Of a stretch of 64,000 nucleotides of DNA, positions 8,495 to 16,619 are shown in pieces. The notes under the pieces were generated by a model. That model was given only the letters and a program-made list of their open reading frames with translations. It did not search any database and had not been told where the DNA came from. A program made the translations under genes and the position numbers. The stretch covers positions 1-64,000 of the forward strand of contig JBFLXY010000003.1 in the NCBI GenBank assembly GCA_040757055.1, read 5' to 3'. Position 1 is the first letter of the stretch. Every line of letters starts with the position of its first letter. This DNA comes from JAJZRJ01 sp040757055 (GTDB taxonomy: Bacteria; Desulfobacterota; Desulfobulbia; Desulfobulbales; Desulfurivibrionaceae).

Positions 8495-9262
8495 TTACAG
8501 GGCAGGTGAATAACCGAGGGCGGGATGGAAAATCCCGTGTTCGGCCTTGAGTTTTTGCCCGATAAACTCTGCATACTCGAAATCGATTGGTTCGTCGATG
8601 TCAACGCACCGTTCGGGCGGCATGAGATAGATACCGGTTTTGGGACAGAGAATGAGGTCGTCTTCCATGAGTGCGACCCGCCGGGTTACATAGACCGCGC
8701 CATTGGGCATGAAAAGGTCGGGCAGGGACTGCACGATGCCCCGCTCGCCTTTGAGTTCGCCGGCGAGGAAGATGGTGCCGGTTCCGTCTTCCTGCCCGGA
8801 GAACATCCACTCCGGCCGCTGGTGGACTTTCAAAACGGAAAAGACCGAATCCCAGTCCGGCCGCGCCTGCAGCATCCTCACGCAGGCGGCGATATCCTCC
8901 GGCAGGCAGAAGGGGGTGGTGGGCTGCATGAAGACGACAAAGTCGGCCTTGCGGCCGGCCTCCTTTTCCATGAATGCCACCGCGTGTTTGGCCACCATTT
9001 CGGAAGGGCAGTCCCAGGAAATGTCGGCCGGCCGGTCAAAGGGCACCTCGGCGCCGTAAGCCAGGGAGAAGCGCTTGATTTCGGGATGATCGGTGGAGAC
9101 CACGAACCGGCTCATCACGCCGCTTTCGGCCGCGGCCCGGATCATGTAGCCGATGAGGGGTACGCCGAGCAGGGGCTTGACGTTTTTCATGGGGATGCGT
9201 TTGGACCCGCCGCGGGCCGGAATCACGCCAACAGTGAACGGCTGCTCCATGGAGTTCACCAT
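8495..9262 (-). CDS. neuA: CMP-nonulosonic acid cytidylyltransferase (NeuA/PseF/LegF-like)
   Basis: A 255-residue CMP-sugar synthetase that activates a nonulosonic acid with CTP before transfer. The nucleotide-binding signature IPARGGSKRIP is at residues 14-24, and MQPTTPF and the C-terminal CVDIDEPIDF are family hallmarks. It lacks the extra phosphatase domain seen in some bifunctional forms. The start is either ATG 9262, which overlaps the end of the upstream aminotransferase gene, or ATG 9250; neither has a convincing Shine-Dalgarno sequence. PseF and LegF cannot be told apart by eye; the neighbouring LegB and LegC homologues favour the legionaminic branch. Confidence 0.88.
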   Translation of the reverse strand: MVNSMEQPFTVGVIPARGGSKRIPMKNVKPLLGVPLIGYMIRAAAESGVMSRFVVSTDHPEIKRFSLAYGAEVPFDRPADISWDCPSEMVAKHAVAFMEKEAGRKADFVVFMQPTTPFCLPEDIAACVRMLQARPDWDSVFSVLKVHQRPEWMFSGQEDGTGTIFLAGELKGERGIVQSLPDLFMPNGAVYVTRRVALMEDDLILCPKTGIYLMPPERCVDIDEPIDFEYAEFIGQKLKAEHGIFHPALGYSPAL

Positions 9263-10629
9263 TTATAGCCGAGTTTTTTCTTTTCAAAACTTCCGGCCCG
9301 GAGCTGGTCGAGGTTGCCAAACACCTTGCGGAAGGCGGCCGCGGCCTGGTCCATGTCTGCGGGGCCGTTGGGCGCATGGATATGGTAGAACCAGAGGAAA
9401 CGTTCGCCGATGAGGCGTTTCGCCACGGGGAAATTCTCTACCCCGTAGTCGGGTTCAAGGCCGTAGAGATGGCACGACCAAGGGCAGCCGCCCTGTCCGT
9501 AGGCAGTCTTTTTCTGGAACAGGGGATTTTCCGGCATGAGCCGGACATAGCCGGAGCCCACCGGGATGCCCTCGGCGCGCAGGGCCCGTAAGACATCGTC
9601 GCGTTCTACCTGGGTGACCGCGGCATCGTAGAGGAAGGGCAGGATGTGGGGAACCGCGCCCTCGGGAAAGGGGATAGCGGTCAGGCCCGGCAGGCCGGCC
9701 ACCCCATCCTGCAGCCTGCGGGCGTTTTCCCGTCGGCGGGCGTTGTTGCCATCCAGTTTTTCCAGTTGGGCAACCCCCAGGGCGGCGGTCAGTTCGGTCA
9801 TGCGGAAGTTCTGGCCCACCAGGTTGTCGAGTTCCTCGGTACTCCACGAGTTGTCGGGCACACTCTCGCCGTGGTTGCGGATCAGCCGGCAGCGCCGGGC
9901 CATGGCCGGGTCCGTGGTCAGGATCATGCCGCCTTCGCCGGTCATCATGTTCTTGGTTTCCTGGAAGCTGAAGACGCCGGCGTCACCGATGGTGCCCACC
10001 GGTCGTCCCTTGTAGAGGGTGCCCGGCGCCTGGGCGCAGTCTTCGATGACCTTGAGGTCGTGGCGTCTGGCAATATCGAGGATGGCGTCCATGTCCGCCG
10101 GAAAGCCCAGCAGGTGCACCACGAGAATGGCCCTGGTGCGTTTTGTCACCGCGGCCTCCACCAAGGACGGATCCAGGCAGAAGTTGTTTTCGGATACATC
10201 CACAAAAATCGGGACGGAGTTGAAGCCGAGCACGGCAAGGGCGGTGGCGTTGAACGAGAGGCAGGTGGTGATGACCTCGTGCCCCGGGCCGCATCCGGCT
10301 GCGGCCAAGGCGGTGGTCAGTCCGGAGGTGGCCGAGTTGACGCTGATCGCAAAGGGAACGCCCATTTTCCGGGCGAAGTCGCGTTCGAAACGGCGCACCA
10401 TCCGGCCGCCGAGAAAGGTGAAGTACTGTGTTTTATAAGCGTATGCCGCTTCCGAGGCCATGGCCAGGAGCTGCTCTATGTCCTCGGTGGGGCTGCCCAT
10501 GAAGCGGGAGAATTCGCCGTGGTCGAGGACATCGGCGATGAGTTCCCGTTCGCGGGCATCGACCACCACGCTGGAAGCGAATGGGGCGGTGCGCGTCGGG
10601 GTGCCGCCAAGCAGCGCAAGCGTTTTCAT
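9256..10629 (-). CDS. Second DegT/DnrJ/EryC1-family sugar aminotransferase
   Basis: A 457-residue PLP aminotransferase, longer than LegC by an N-terminal stretch and a C-terminal insert near GYVRLMPENP. The PLP lysine is Lys226 (SFQETKN) and the conserved aspartate is Asp197 (VIEDCAQ), so it should be active. It overlaps by 4 bp the Gfo/Idh oxidoreductase gene upstream. Such an oxidoreductase-aminotransferase pair is used in WbpB/WbpE-type systems to oxidise and then aminate a sugar carbon. In this cluster the pair may feed the hexosamine precursor or add an extra amine; which one cannot be decided here. Confidence 0.85.
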   Translation of the reverse strand: MKTLALLGGTPTRTAPFASSVVVDARERELIADVLDHGEFSRFMGSPTEDIEQLLAMASEAAYAYKTQYFTFLGGRMVRRFERDFARKMGVPFAISVNSATSGLTTALAAAGCGPGHEVITTCLSFNATALAVLGFNSVPIFVDVSENNFCLDPSLVEAAVTKRTRAILVVHLLGFPADMDAILDIARRHDLKVIEDCAQAPGTLYKGRPVGTIGDAGVFSFQETKNMMTGEGGMILTTDPAMARRCRLIRNHGESVPDNSWSTEELDNLVGQNFRMTELTAALGVAQLEKLDGNNARRRENARRLQDGVAGLPGLTAIPFPEGAVPHILPFLYDAAVTQVERDDVLRALRAEGIPVGSGYVRLMPENPLFQKKTAYGQGGCPWSCHLYGLEPDYGVENFPVAKRLIGERFLWFYHIHAPNGPADMDQAAAAFRKVFGNLDQLRAGSFEKKKLGYKW

Positions 10630-11648
10630 ATGTTGCCCTTTTCCGTAAGATTCACGGGTATGGTCGCGCCGTCATGACGAATCGAAGCGAGCAGTGCCTC
10701 GATCATGGCCATGGATGCCAGGCCGTCGGCGCCCGTGCAGCGAGGTGCCCGATGTTTCCCCTGCAGGACCGCAGCGGTGTCGCAAATCATGTCCAGCAGC
10801 GGATCACGGCCATCTTCCGGCAGCGGAAGCTCTGCCGCGACGGGTTCCAGATATCCATTATAGTTGGGGCTTTCGGCATAGCGAAAGTATTTTAGGGTAC
10901 GGCCGTTGTCCTGCACCACGATGCGTCCCTCCTCGCCGATGGCCTCCACCTCGAAGATAAGCCGTTCGCGCTTGCCGGTCACGTCGAAGGAGGCGCTCAG
11001 CCCCTCCCCATAGAAGATCCGGCCGGCAATGTGGGGATCATCCCCCCCCCCGGGCACTTCGACGCCGCTGATGGCCACCGGCGCTCTGCCGGCCGCCATG
11101 GTCAGCACATCGAGCAGATGGCTGCCGATGTTACGTACCTGGCCGGGATAGATGGCGCGCAGGGAGACCAGACGGCCGATCCGGCCCTCCTGCACGGCAT
11201 CGGCCAAGGCGATGTAGGCCGAAGTCCACCGCCGGGTATGGTTCACCGCCACTGTGACCTTGGCCTCGGCGGCGGCCTGTACCATTTCCCTGGCCTGGGC
11301 CGTGTTGGCCGCGAATGGTTTTTCGCAAATCACGCCGCGGACCCCTGTTCTCGTGACGAGGTCCAGGAGGAGCGGATGGTGGGTGGCCGTTGGCGTGCAG
11401 ATCGAAACCAGTGCCGGCTGCATCGCCGCAAACATGGCATCCAGCGAGGCAAAGACCTGCACCCCGGGATAGTGCTCGGCAAAGAGCTTCGCTTTTTCCC
11501 GGTCCGGTTCCACGGCCGCGATCAGCTCGGTGTCGGAGCAGCGGGAATAGGCGCGGGCATGGCTCCATGTTCCGCTGCGTTTCTCATCCAGATCGAACAG
11601 AAAGCCGATATTGCCCAGGCCGACAATGGCGGCGGAAATCCGTTGCAT
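10626..11648 (-). CDS. Gfo/Idh/MocA-family oxidoreductase
   Basis: A 340-residue NAD(P)-dependent oxidoreductase starting at ATG 11648, which shares one base with the stop codon of the preceding gene (TGATG). The Rossmann motif VGLGNIG is at residues 9-15 and the family EKP motif, with the conserved lysine, is at 109-111. The C-terminal half is the usual mixed beta-sheet substrate domain. It sits between the CBS-nucleotidyltransferase and a DegT aminotransferase, matching flagellin-glycosylation clusters where Ptm proteins prepare the activated hexosamine. The oxidised carbon of the sugar is not identifiable from sequence. Confidence 0.85.
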   Translation of the reverse strand: MQRISAAIVGLGNIGFLFDLDEKRSGTWSHARAYSRCSDTELIAAVEPDREKAKLFAEHYPGVQVFASLDAMFAAMQPALVSICTPTATHHPLLLDLVTRTGVRGVICEKPFAANTAQAREMVQAAAEAKVTVAVNHTRRWTSAYIALADAVQEGRIGRLVSLRAIYPGQVRNIGSHLLDVLTMAAGRAPVAISGVEVPGGGDDPHIAGRIFYGEGLSASFDVTGKRERLIFEVEAIGEEGRIVVQDNGRTLKYFRYAESPNYNGYLEPVAAELPLPEDGRDPLLDMICDTAAVLQGKHRAPRCTGADGLASMAMIEALLASIRHDGATIPVNLTEKGNI

Positions 11649-12703
11649 CAGGCGGTCTTGCGTTCGCTGGCGTAGTCGCACTGGGCTTTTTCGAGGTCGC
11701 TCGGCCGGCCCACATCCAGCCACTCCTCCACCACCGGGAAGGAGAAGACCGGATGGTCGTTGTTCAAGAGCTGCTGGATGAGACTGGTCATATGGAACAG
11801 TTGGTTTTTGGGCACCATATCCAGGGCGGCCGGGTCCAGAACATAGATGCCGGCGTTGATCTGGAAGCGGTGCACCGGTTTTTCGGCAAGCCTCGTGACG
11901 CGCTGATTGTCGGTCTGGATGACGCCGAACGGCACCTCATAGCAGTATTCCTTGACGCAGATGGTGCCGGCCCCGGTGTGCTCGTTGTGAAAATCCATGA
12001 GGTGCACGAAGTTCAGGGTGGTCAGGAGATCGGTGTTCATCACGAAAAAGGGCTTGTCCGGCCGGCTGGGCAGCAGGGAGAGGGCACCCGCGGTTCCGAG
12101 GGGTTGATCCTCCTCCAGGTACTGGATGTCGCAACCGAGCCAGGCGCCGTTGCCGAAGTAGTCCTTGATTACCTCCCGGCGATAGTTCACCGAGATGACG
12201 AAACGGTGGTAGCCGATGTTCAGGAAATTGTCGATGATGTGGCGAAGGATGGGTTTGCCGCCCAAGGGAAGCATGGGCTTGGGGCAGTCCTCGGTCAGCG
12301 GGCGCAGCCGCATGCCCAGGCCGCCGGCCATGAGCACCACGATGTTGTTCCGGGTCGAGGAATGGAGAAACTGGTCGTCGGCGAAATCCACCCGGATGAC
12401 GCGGCCATCCTCGTCGACCACCAGCATCTGGTTGACCGAGTAGGTCCGCATCTTGCGCAGGATTTCCTCGCGGCTGTCGTTGATGGAGGCGGTCACCGGG
12501 GTACGTTTGCAGACCTGGGCCACCTTGTCGTCCAGGTTGAGGCCGTTGATGAGCCCCCGACGGATGTCGCCGTCGGTGACGGTGCCGATCAGCCGTTCAT
12601 CGCGGTCCACCACGAGGGCGATCAGTTTGTCCGTGCTGTTGATGACCTGGAGTGCCTCACGGATGGTGGCGTTTTCGGGCACGAAAAAGTTCCTGGCGGT
12701 CAT
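11648..12703 (-). CDS. CBS-domain nucleotidyltransferase (PtmE-like)
   Basis: A 351-residue fusion of a tandem CBS pair (about residues 1-118, with GTVTDGDIRRG at 40-50) and a sugar-phosphate nucleotidyltransferase domain. The nucleotide-binding segment MAGGLGMRLRPLT is at about 125-137, followed by PKPMLPLGGKPIL. In Campylobacter the homologue PtmE makes GDP-N-acetylglucosamine for legionaminic acid synthesis, and the CBS half may sense adenine nucleotides. Its stop and start couple by 4 bp to neuB and by 1 bp to the Gfo/Idh gene. The nucleotide preference (GTP or UTP) is unproven here. Confidence 0.87.
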   Translation of the reverse strand: MTARNFFVPENATIREALQVINSTDKLIALVVDRDERLIGTVTDGDIRRGLINGLNLDDKVAQVCKRTPVTASINDSREEILRKMRTYSVNQMLVVDEDGRVIRVDFADDQFLHSSTRNNIVVLMAGGLGMRLRPLTEDCPKPMLPLGGKPILRHIIDNFLNIGYHRFVISVNYRREVIKDYFGNGAWLGCDIQYLEEDQPLGTAGALSLLPSRPDKPFFVMNTDLLTTLNFVHLMDFHNEHTGAGTICVKEYCYEVPFGVIQTDNQRVTRLAEKPVHRFQINAGIYVLDPAALDMVPKNQLFHMTSLIQQLLNNDHPVFSFPVVEEWLDVGRPSDLEKAQCDYASERKTA

Positions 12704-13797
12704 GACGGTTCTCCTCTGTCGGAAATTTCACGGGGGTCGAGAAGCGCCTCAGGGGCATAGTCGCGGGTTGCCGGCCGACCAAGTAACTCCCAGACGGCAA
12801 AGGGGGAGAGCCCGGTTCCCGGCCGTTTGATCGCGAGGTCTTCTGCCCTCCATGCGGCCCCGGCCTTGACGGCGCGGGCGGCGACCACGCTCTTTCGGGC
12901 AACGGCCATGATCTTTTTTTCCGCCGCGGTCGGTGTTTTGTCTGGCTGGCCCAGTGCCGCATCGACAGTGCGGATTGCCGCGACCAGCTCGGTGAGTTGG
13001 GCTGGCTCGAGGCTCGCGGTGTGGTCCGGGCCGGGCAGGGCACGATCGAGGGTGAAATGTTTTTCCACCACCGCGGCCCCGCGGGCGGCAGCGGCCACGG
13101 AGACCAGGATGCCTTCGGTGTGATCCGAGTAGCCGACCGGCAACCCGAAGTTCGCGGCCAACGTCTCCATGGCCAGCAGGTTGACTTCATTGGTTGGCGT
13201 TGGATAGCTGGTGGTGCAGTGCAGGAGCGTCACCTGTTTGTGGAGCGCCTGTTGCCCCTCGGGCGAGGCGTATGCCGTGCGGAAGGCAGTCCTGCCCGGG
13301 CAGGGCTGCTTCTGGTAGCCAAAGGCCAACACCCCCAAGGCATCCCGTATTTCGTCAAGGACGCACATGCCTGTGGAGAGGATGACCGGCATCCCTGTCT
13401 GTGCCACTGCCAGCAGCAAGGGGGCGTTGGTCGCGTCCCCGGAGCCGATCTTGATTCGTTGCACGCCTAACTCCACCAATAGTTCCACGCTCTGTTCATC
13501 GAAAGGGGTTGACAGGAATTCGATCTGTCTCTTCCGACAACGCTCGGCGAGCAGGGCAAAGTCGCCGGCCGTGAGTTCGAGGGCCTTGAGCATTTCGTAT
13601 TGCCCCCCCTCACCCGTGCGTGCCGCCTGATATTCCGCCTTGGCCGCGTCACGAGTTACCAGCTTATCGGCCGAGAAGGTCTGAAACTTGATCGCATTCG
13701 CTCCGGCCGCTGCTGCCGCATCGATCATGTCCAGGGCGCGGGTCACGGAGCCATTGTGGTTTACGCCGGCCTCGGCGATGATACAGGTCTGTTTCAT
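12700..13797 (-). CDS. neuB: Nonulosonic acid synthase (NeuB/LegI family)
   Basis: A 365-residue synthase that condenses phosphoenolpyruvate with a six-carbon amino sugar to form a nine-carbon nonulosonic acid. The N-terminal TIM barrel opens with IAEAGVNHNG and contains FQTFSADKLV, STPFDEQSV and YSDHTEG, all NeuB hallmarks. A C-terminal antifreeze-like SAF domain covers roughly residues 305-360. An insertion around residues 160-185 (with PGRTAFRTAYAS) is larger than in many homologues. The ATG at 13797 overlaps the neuC stop by 4 bp. NeuB, PseI and LegI differ by substrate; context favours LegI. Confidence 0.92.
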   Translation of the reverse strand: MKQTCIIAEAGVNHNGSVTRALDMIDAAAAAGANAIKFQTFSADKLVTRDAAKAEYQAARTGEGGQYEMLKALELTAGDFALLAERCRKRQIEFLSTPFDEQSVELLVELGVQRIKIGSGDATNAPLLLAVAQTGMPVILSTGMCVLDEIRDALGVLAFGYQKQPCPGRTAFRTAYASPEGQQALHKQVTLLHCTTSYPTPTNEVNLLAMETLAANFGLPVGYSDHTEGILVSVAAAARGAAVVEKHFTLDRALPGPDHTASLEPAQLTELVAAIRTVDAALGQPDKTPTAAEKKIMAVARKSVVAARAVKAGAAWRAEDLAIKRPGTGLSPFAVWELLGRPATRDYAPEALLDPREISDRGEPS

Positions 13798-14954
13798 GGC
13801 AGGTCGCGGAATTTTTTCATGGTGAGGGCCTTCGGGTCGGGAACGGCCTTGAGTTCGTTCAGGATCGTGGCGGAGGCATCACCCCTGCCGTAGGGATTGA
13901 CCACCGCAGCGCAGTCGAGGGTGTAGGCCTGTTCAATCGCGGCGCGGATCGCATCGCGTTCCGGTTCGCAGTGGAGCACGCTTTCGGCCCGGATGCGACC
14001 CTTTTGCCGGTCGCCGATATCCACCGATGGCCGTTTGAGGCTGGGAACCTCGTAGAGGCCGCTGGACGAATTGCCGACCACGACATCGCAGGCAGCCACG
14101 GCGCTGTAATAGCGTTGTTGCCCCAGCGAGGGGCAGAGCCGGACGTGCGGTCGCGTCGCGGTATATTCCTCAAGGATGGCCAGAAGATCGAGCCCCTCGG
14201 TATCGGCATTGGGGGCGGTGAAGAGAATGCCGGTCTTGCCGTCGGCGGCAAGCTCGTCCAGGGCCGCCAGCAACTCCGCCACCTGATCTTTGGAGGGGAT
14301 GCGGCTCAGGGTCACGGGATGGAAGGTGACGAGGAGGTTGCGGCTGCGGAAAGTGAAGCCGAGTTGGGTTTCCATCTCCTTCCTGGAAAGAAGGGGCAGG
14401 GCAGAGATAAGGTCGAGGTTGGTGGCGCCGACGCAGAAGACCCGTTGCGGTTCTTCACCGAGCTGGACGACCCGGCGAGCCGCCTGTTCGTTGGTGACAA
14501 AGTGGAGGCTCGCCATCTTGGTGATGGCGTGGCGCATGGCGTCATCGTAAGCGCCTTCGGTGATGTCTCCGCCGGCCAGGTGAGCGAGAGGGATGCGGAG
14601 GAAGAGGCAGGCCTGGGCTGCAGCAAAGATTTCGTAGCGATCACCCAGCACCACGGCAAAATCGGGAGCGAGATGCGAAAGGGTCACGGCAAACTGTTCG
14701 GTCAGCCGGCCGGTCGTCCGGGCCACATCCACCGGGCTGGTGCCATGCAGCGGCGCCTCCACCCTGGCGGAGATGGGGAAGCCGTCCGCTTCGATGGTCC
14801 GCCAGGTTTCCCCGAAGGCGGGCCAGAGGTGCATGCCGGTCACCACTGTCTGGAGCAGGCACCCCGGGTCGGCCTGGACCAAGCGCATGAGCGTGGCCAG
14901 ATAACCGTAGTCGGCGCGGGAGCCGGTGATGATAGAGATGGTGCGCGGTTTCAT
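13794..14954 (-). CDS. neuC: UDP/GDP-sugar 2-epimerase, hydrolysing (NeuC/LegG family)
   Basis: A 386-residue GT-B-fold epimerase that removes the nucleotide while inverting C2, giving the hexose substrate of NeuB. The start MKPRTISIITGSRADYG is the family N-terminus (ATG 14954), and GDRYEIFAAA, HLAGGDITEG and VVGNSSSGLYE are conserved blocks. It begins 5 bases after the legB stop and overlaps neuB by 4 bp. Having this gene between legB and neuB reproduces the core order of legionaminic acid clusters. Confidence 0.92.
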   Translation of the reverse strand: MKPRTISIITGSRADYGYLATLMRLVQADPGCLLQTVVTGMHLWPAFGETWRTIEADGFPISARVEAPLHGTSPVDVARTTGRLTEQFAVTLSHLAPDFAVVLGDRYEIFAAAQACLFLRIPLAHLAGGDITEGAYDDAMRHAITKMASLHFVTNEQAARRVVQLGEEPQRVFCVGATNLDLISALPLLSRKEMETQLGFTFRSRNLLVTFHPVTLSRIPSKDQVAELLAALDELAADGKTGILFTAPNADTEGLDLLAILEEYTATRPHVRLCPSLGQQRYYSAVAACDVVVGNSSSGLYEVPSLKRPSVDIGDRQKGRIRAESVLHCEPERDAIRAAIEQAYTLDCAAVVNPYGRGDASATILNELKAVPDPKALTMKKFRDLP

Positions 14955-14959
14955 CCAGC

Positions 14960-15970
14960 CTACAGATTGTAGATGTCCGCTTTGTACATCTTGAGATTGG
15001 CGGGATCGGCAAACCATTCGGCCGTGGCGGCCAGCCCGCGGCGGAACCCTTCCAGGCCGGCATATCCCGGCGTCCATGCCGTCAGCCGTTTCAGCTTGTC
15101 GTTGCTGGCAAAAAGACGCTCCACCTCGCTTTTCCCCGGCCGGATGCGCTGGTCGTCGGTGACGATCTCGATCTCCGCGCCCATGACATCGGCGATGAGG
15201 CGTGCGGTATCGCCGATAGTGATTTCAAAGGAGCTGCCGGCGTTGATCACCTCGCCCAAGGTCGCCGCGCAACCCGTTACCGCAACGAAGGCCCGCACCG
15301 TGTCGCTCACGTAATTGAAGTCCCGGGTCGGGTGCAGGGAGCCGAGTTTGATTTGCCGGGCGCCGTTGTTGATCTGGGTGATGACGGTGGGGATCACGGC
15401 CCGCGCGCTCTGGCGGGGGCCATAGGTGTTGAAGGGTCTGAGCACCGTCACTGGCGTGCCGAAGGAGCGGTGGAAGGAAAGGGCGATCTGGTCCGCGCCG
15501 ATTTTGGTGGCGGAATAGGGTGATTGGCCCTGGAGAGGGTGCTCCTCGTCGATGGGCACATAGCGGGCGGTGCCGTAAACCTCGCTGGTCGAGGTGTGCA
15601 CCACCTGCTCCACCCCCAGTTCCCGGGCAGCCTGGACGATGTTGAGGGTTCCCTTGATGTTGGTTTCCACGTAGGTGTCCGGCGAGTGGTAGGAGTAGGG
15701 GATGGCGATCAATGCGGCCAGATGGAGCACGATCTCGCAGCCCTGCATCGCGGTGCGGACCCCGTGCGGGTCGCGGATGTCGCCGGCAAAGACCTCAATG
15801 GATTTTTTGATCGCCGGCTCGGTGTGGTCCAGCCACCCCCAGGAATTGAAGGAGTTGTAGAGGACAAAGGCGCGCACATCGGCTCCCTGCCGCACCAGCT
15901 CCTCGGTGAGGTGGGAGCCGATAAAACCGTCGGCGCCGGTGACGAGAATCTTCTTTCCTTGCAGAGGCAT
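14960..15970 (-). CDS. legB: Nucleotide-sugar 4,6-dehydratase (LegB family)
   Basis: A 336-residue extended short-chain dehydrogenase that starts the pathway by 4,6-dehydration of a nucleotide-linked N-acetylglucosamine. The NAD-binding motif TGADGFIG is at residues 11-18 and the catalytic Tyr152 and Lys156 lie in PYSATK. Two blocks typical of LegB are present, NSFNSWGWLDH near residues 39-49 and LIAIPYSYHSPDTY at 87-100. ATG 15970 was chosen because an upstream in-frame extension has no homology and would run into the next gene. It follows the acetyltransferase gene with only one base between them. Confidence 0.92.
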   Translation of the reverse strand: MPLQGKKILVTGADGFIGSHLTEELVRQGADVRAFVLYNSFNSWGWLDHTEPAIKKSIEVFAGDIRDPHGVRTAMQGCEIVLHLAALIAIPYSYHSPDTYVETNIKGTLNIVQAARELGVEQVVHTSTSEVYGTARYVPIDEEHPLQGQSPYSATKIGADQIALSFHRSFGTPVTVLRPFNTYGPRQSARAVIPTVITQINNGARQIKLGSLHPTRDFNYVSDTVRAFVAVTGCAATLGEVINAGSSFEITIGDTARLIADVMGAEIEIVTDDQRIRPGKSEVERLFASNDKLKRLTAWTPGYAGLEGFRRGLAATAEWFADPANLKMYKADIYNL

Positions 15971-15971
15971 T

Positions 15972-16619
15972 TTATACCCTTTTGGGAGGGAGATCCCGGA
16001 TGCGCCGGGCCGGGATGCCGGCATACACCCCGTTGGAATCGAGGCTTTGCACCACCACCGCATTGGCGCCGACCCAGACGTTGTCGCCGATGGCGATGTT
16101 GCCGAAGACCTTGGACCCGGCGAACAGGATCACGTCGTTGCCGATGACCACCTTTTCGTTCGGCGACCAGGCCCGCTGCTGGCCGATGGTCACCCCCTGG
16201 TGGATCATGAAGTTCCTGCCGATCACGTTCCGTGGCCCGATGACGATGCCCACCCCATGCTGGACATTGAGTCCGGGTCCGATGTCGGTTGAGTAATACA
16301 TTTCGGCACCGGAACGGATTCGCATAAGTGAACTTAACAAAGGCAGCAGCGCATTGTCCGGGTTGGCGAGAAAAAGCTGGCGTTCCAGGCGGTAGAGGAA
16401 GACGGCAAAGGTGGCGATATCGGCCTGCATGAGCCGGGGCGCATCTTCCAGAATCGTGGTGTCGTCACCGGTGGAAGGGAACTTGGCCCGGAGATCGGCG
16501 CAGAAGAGGGAGGCGTCGGCCGTGAACTCCCGGCAGGCCGGGCCCACCATCTCCCGCGGGTACTCCGGGAATTCGCGGCCCAAATGGAAATGGAGCATCT
16601 GTTCAATGGCGATATGCAT
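15972..16619 (-). CDS. Serine-acetyltransferase-like (CysE-type) hexapeptide acetyltransferase
   Basis: A 215-residue protein with a helical N-terminal half and a left-handed beta-helix from about residue 105 to the end, including DIGPGLNVQHGVGIVIGP and IHQGVTIG, the CysE-type catalytic histidine region. The start ATG 16619 has GGGAGG seven bases upstream and overlaps the end of the TPR glycosyltransferase gene by 17 bp. In glycan clusters such proteins commonly O-acetylate sugars; serine acetylation for cysteine synthesis is the alternative. Placement just before legB supports a glycan role. Confidence 0.8.
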   Translation of the reverse strand: MHIAIEQMLHFHLGREFPEYPREMVGPACREFTADASLFCADLRAKFPSTGDDTTILEDAPRLMQADIATFAVFLYRLERQLFLANPDNALLPLLSSLMRIRSGAEMYYSTDIGPGLNVQHGVGIVIGPRNVIGRNFMIHQGVTIGQQRAWSPNEKVVIGNDVILFAGSKVFGNIAIGDNVWVGANAVVVQSLDSNGVYAGIPARRIRDLPPKRV

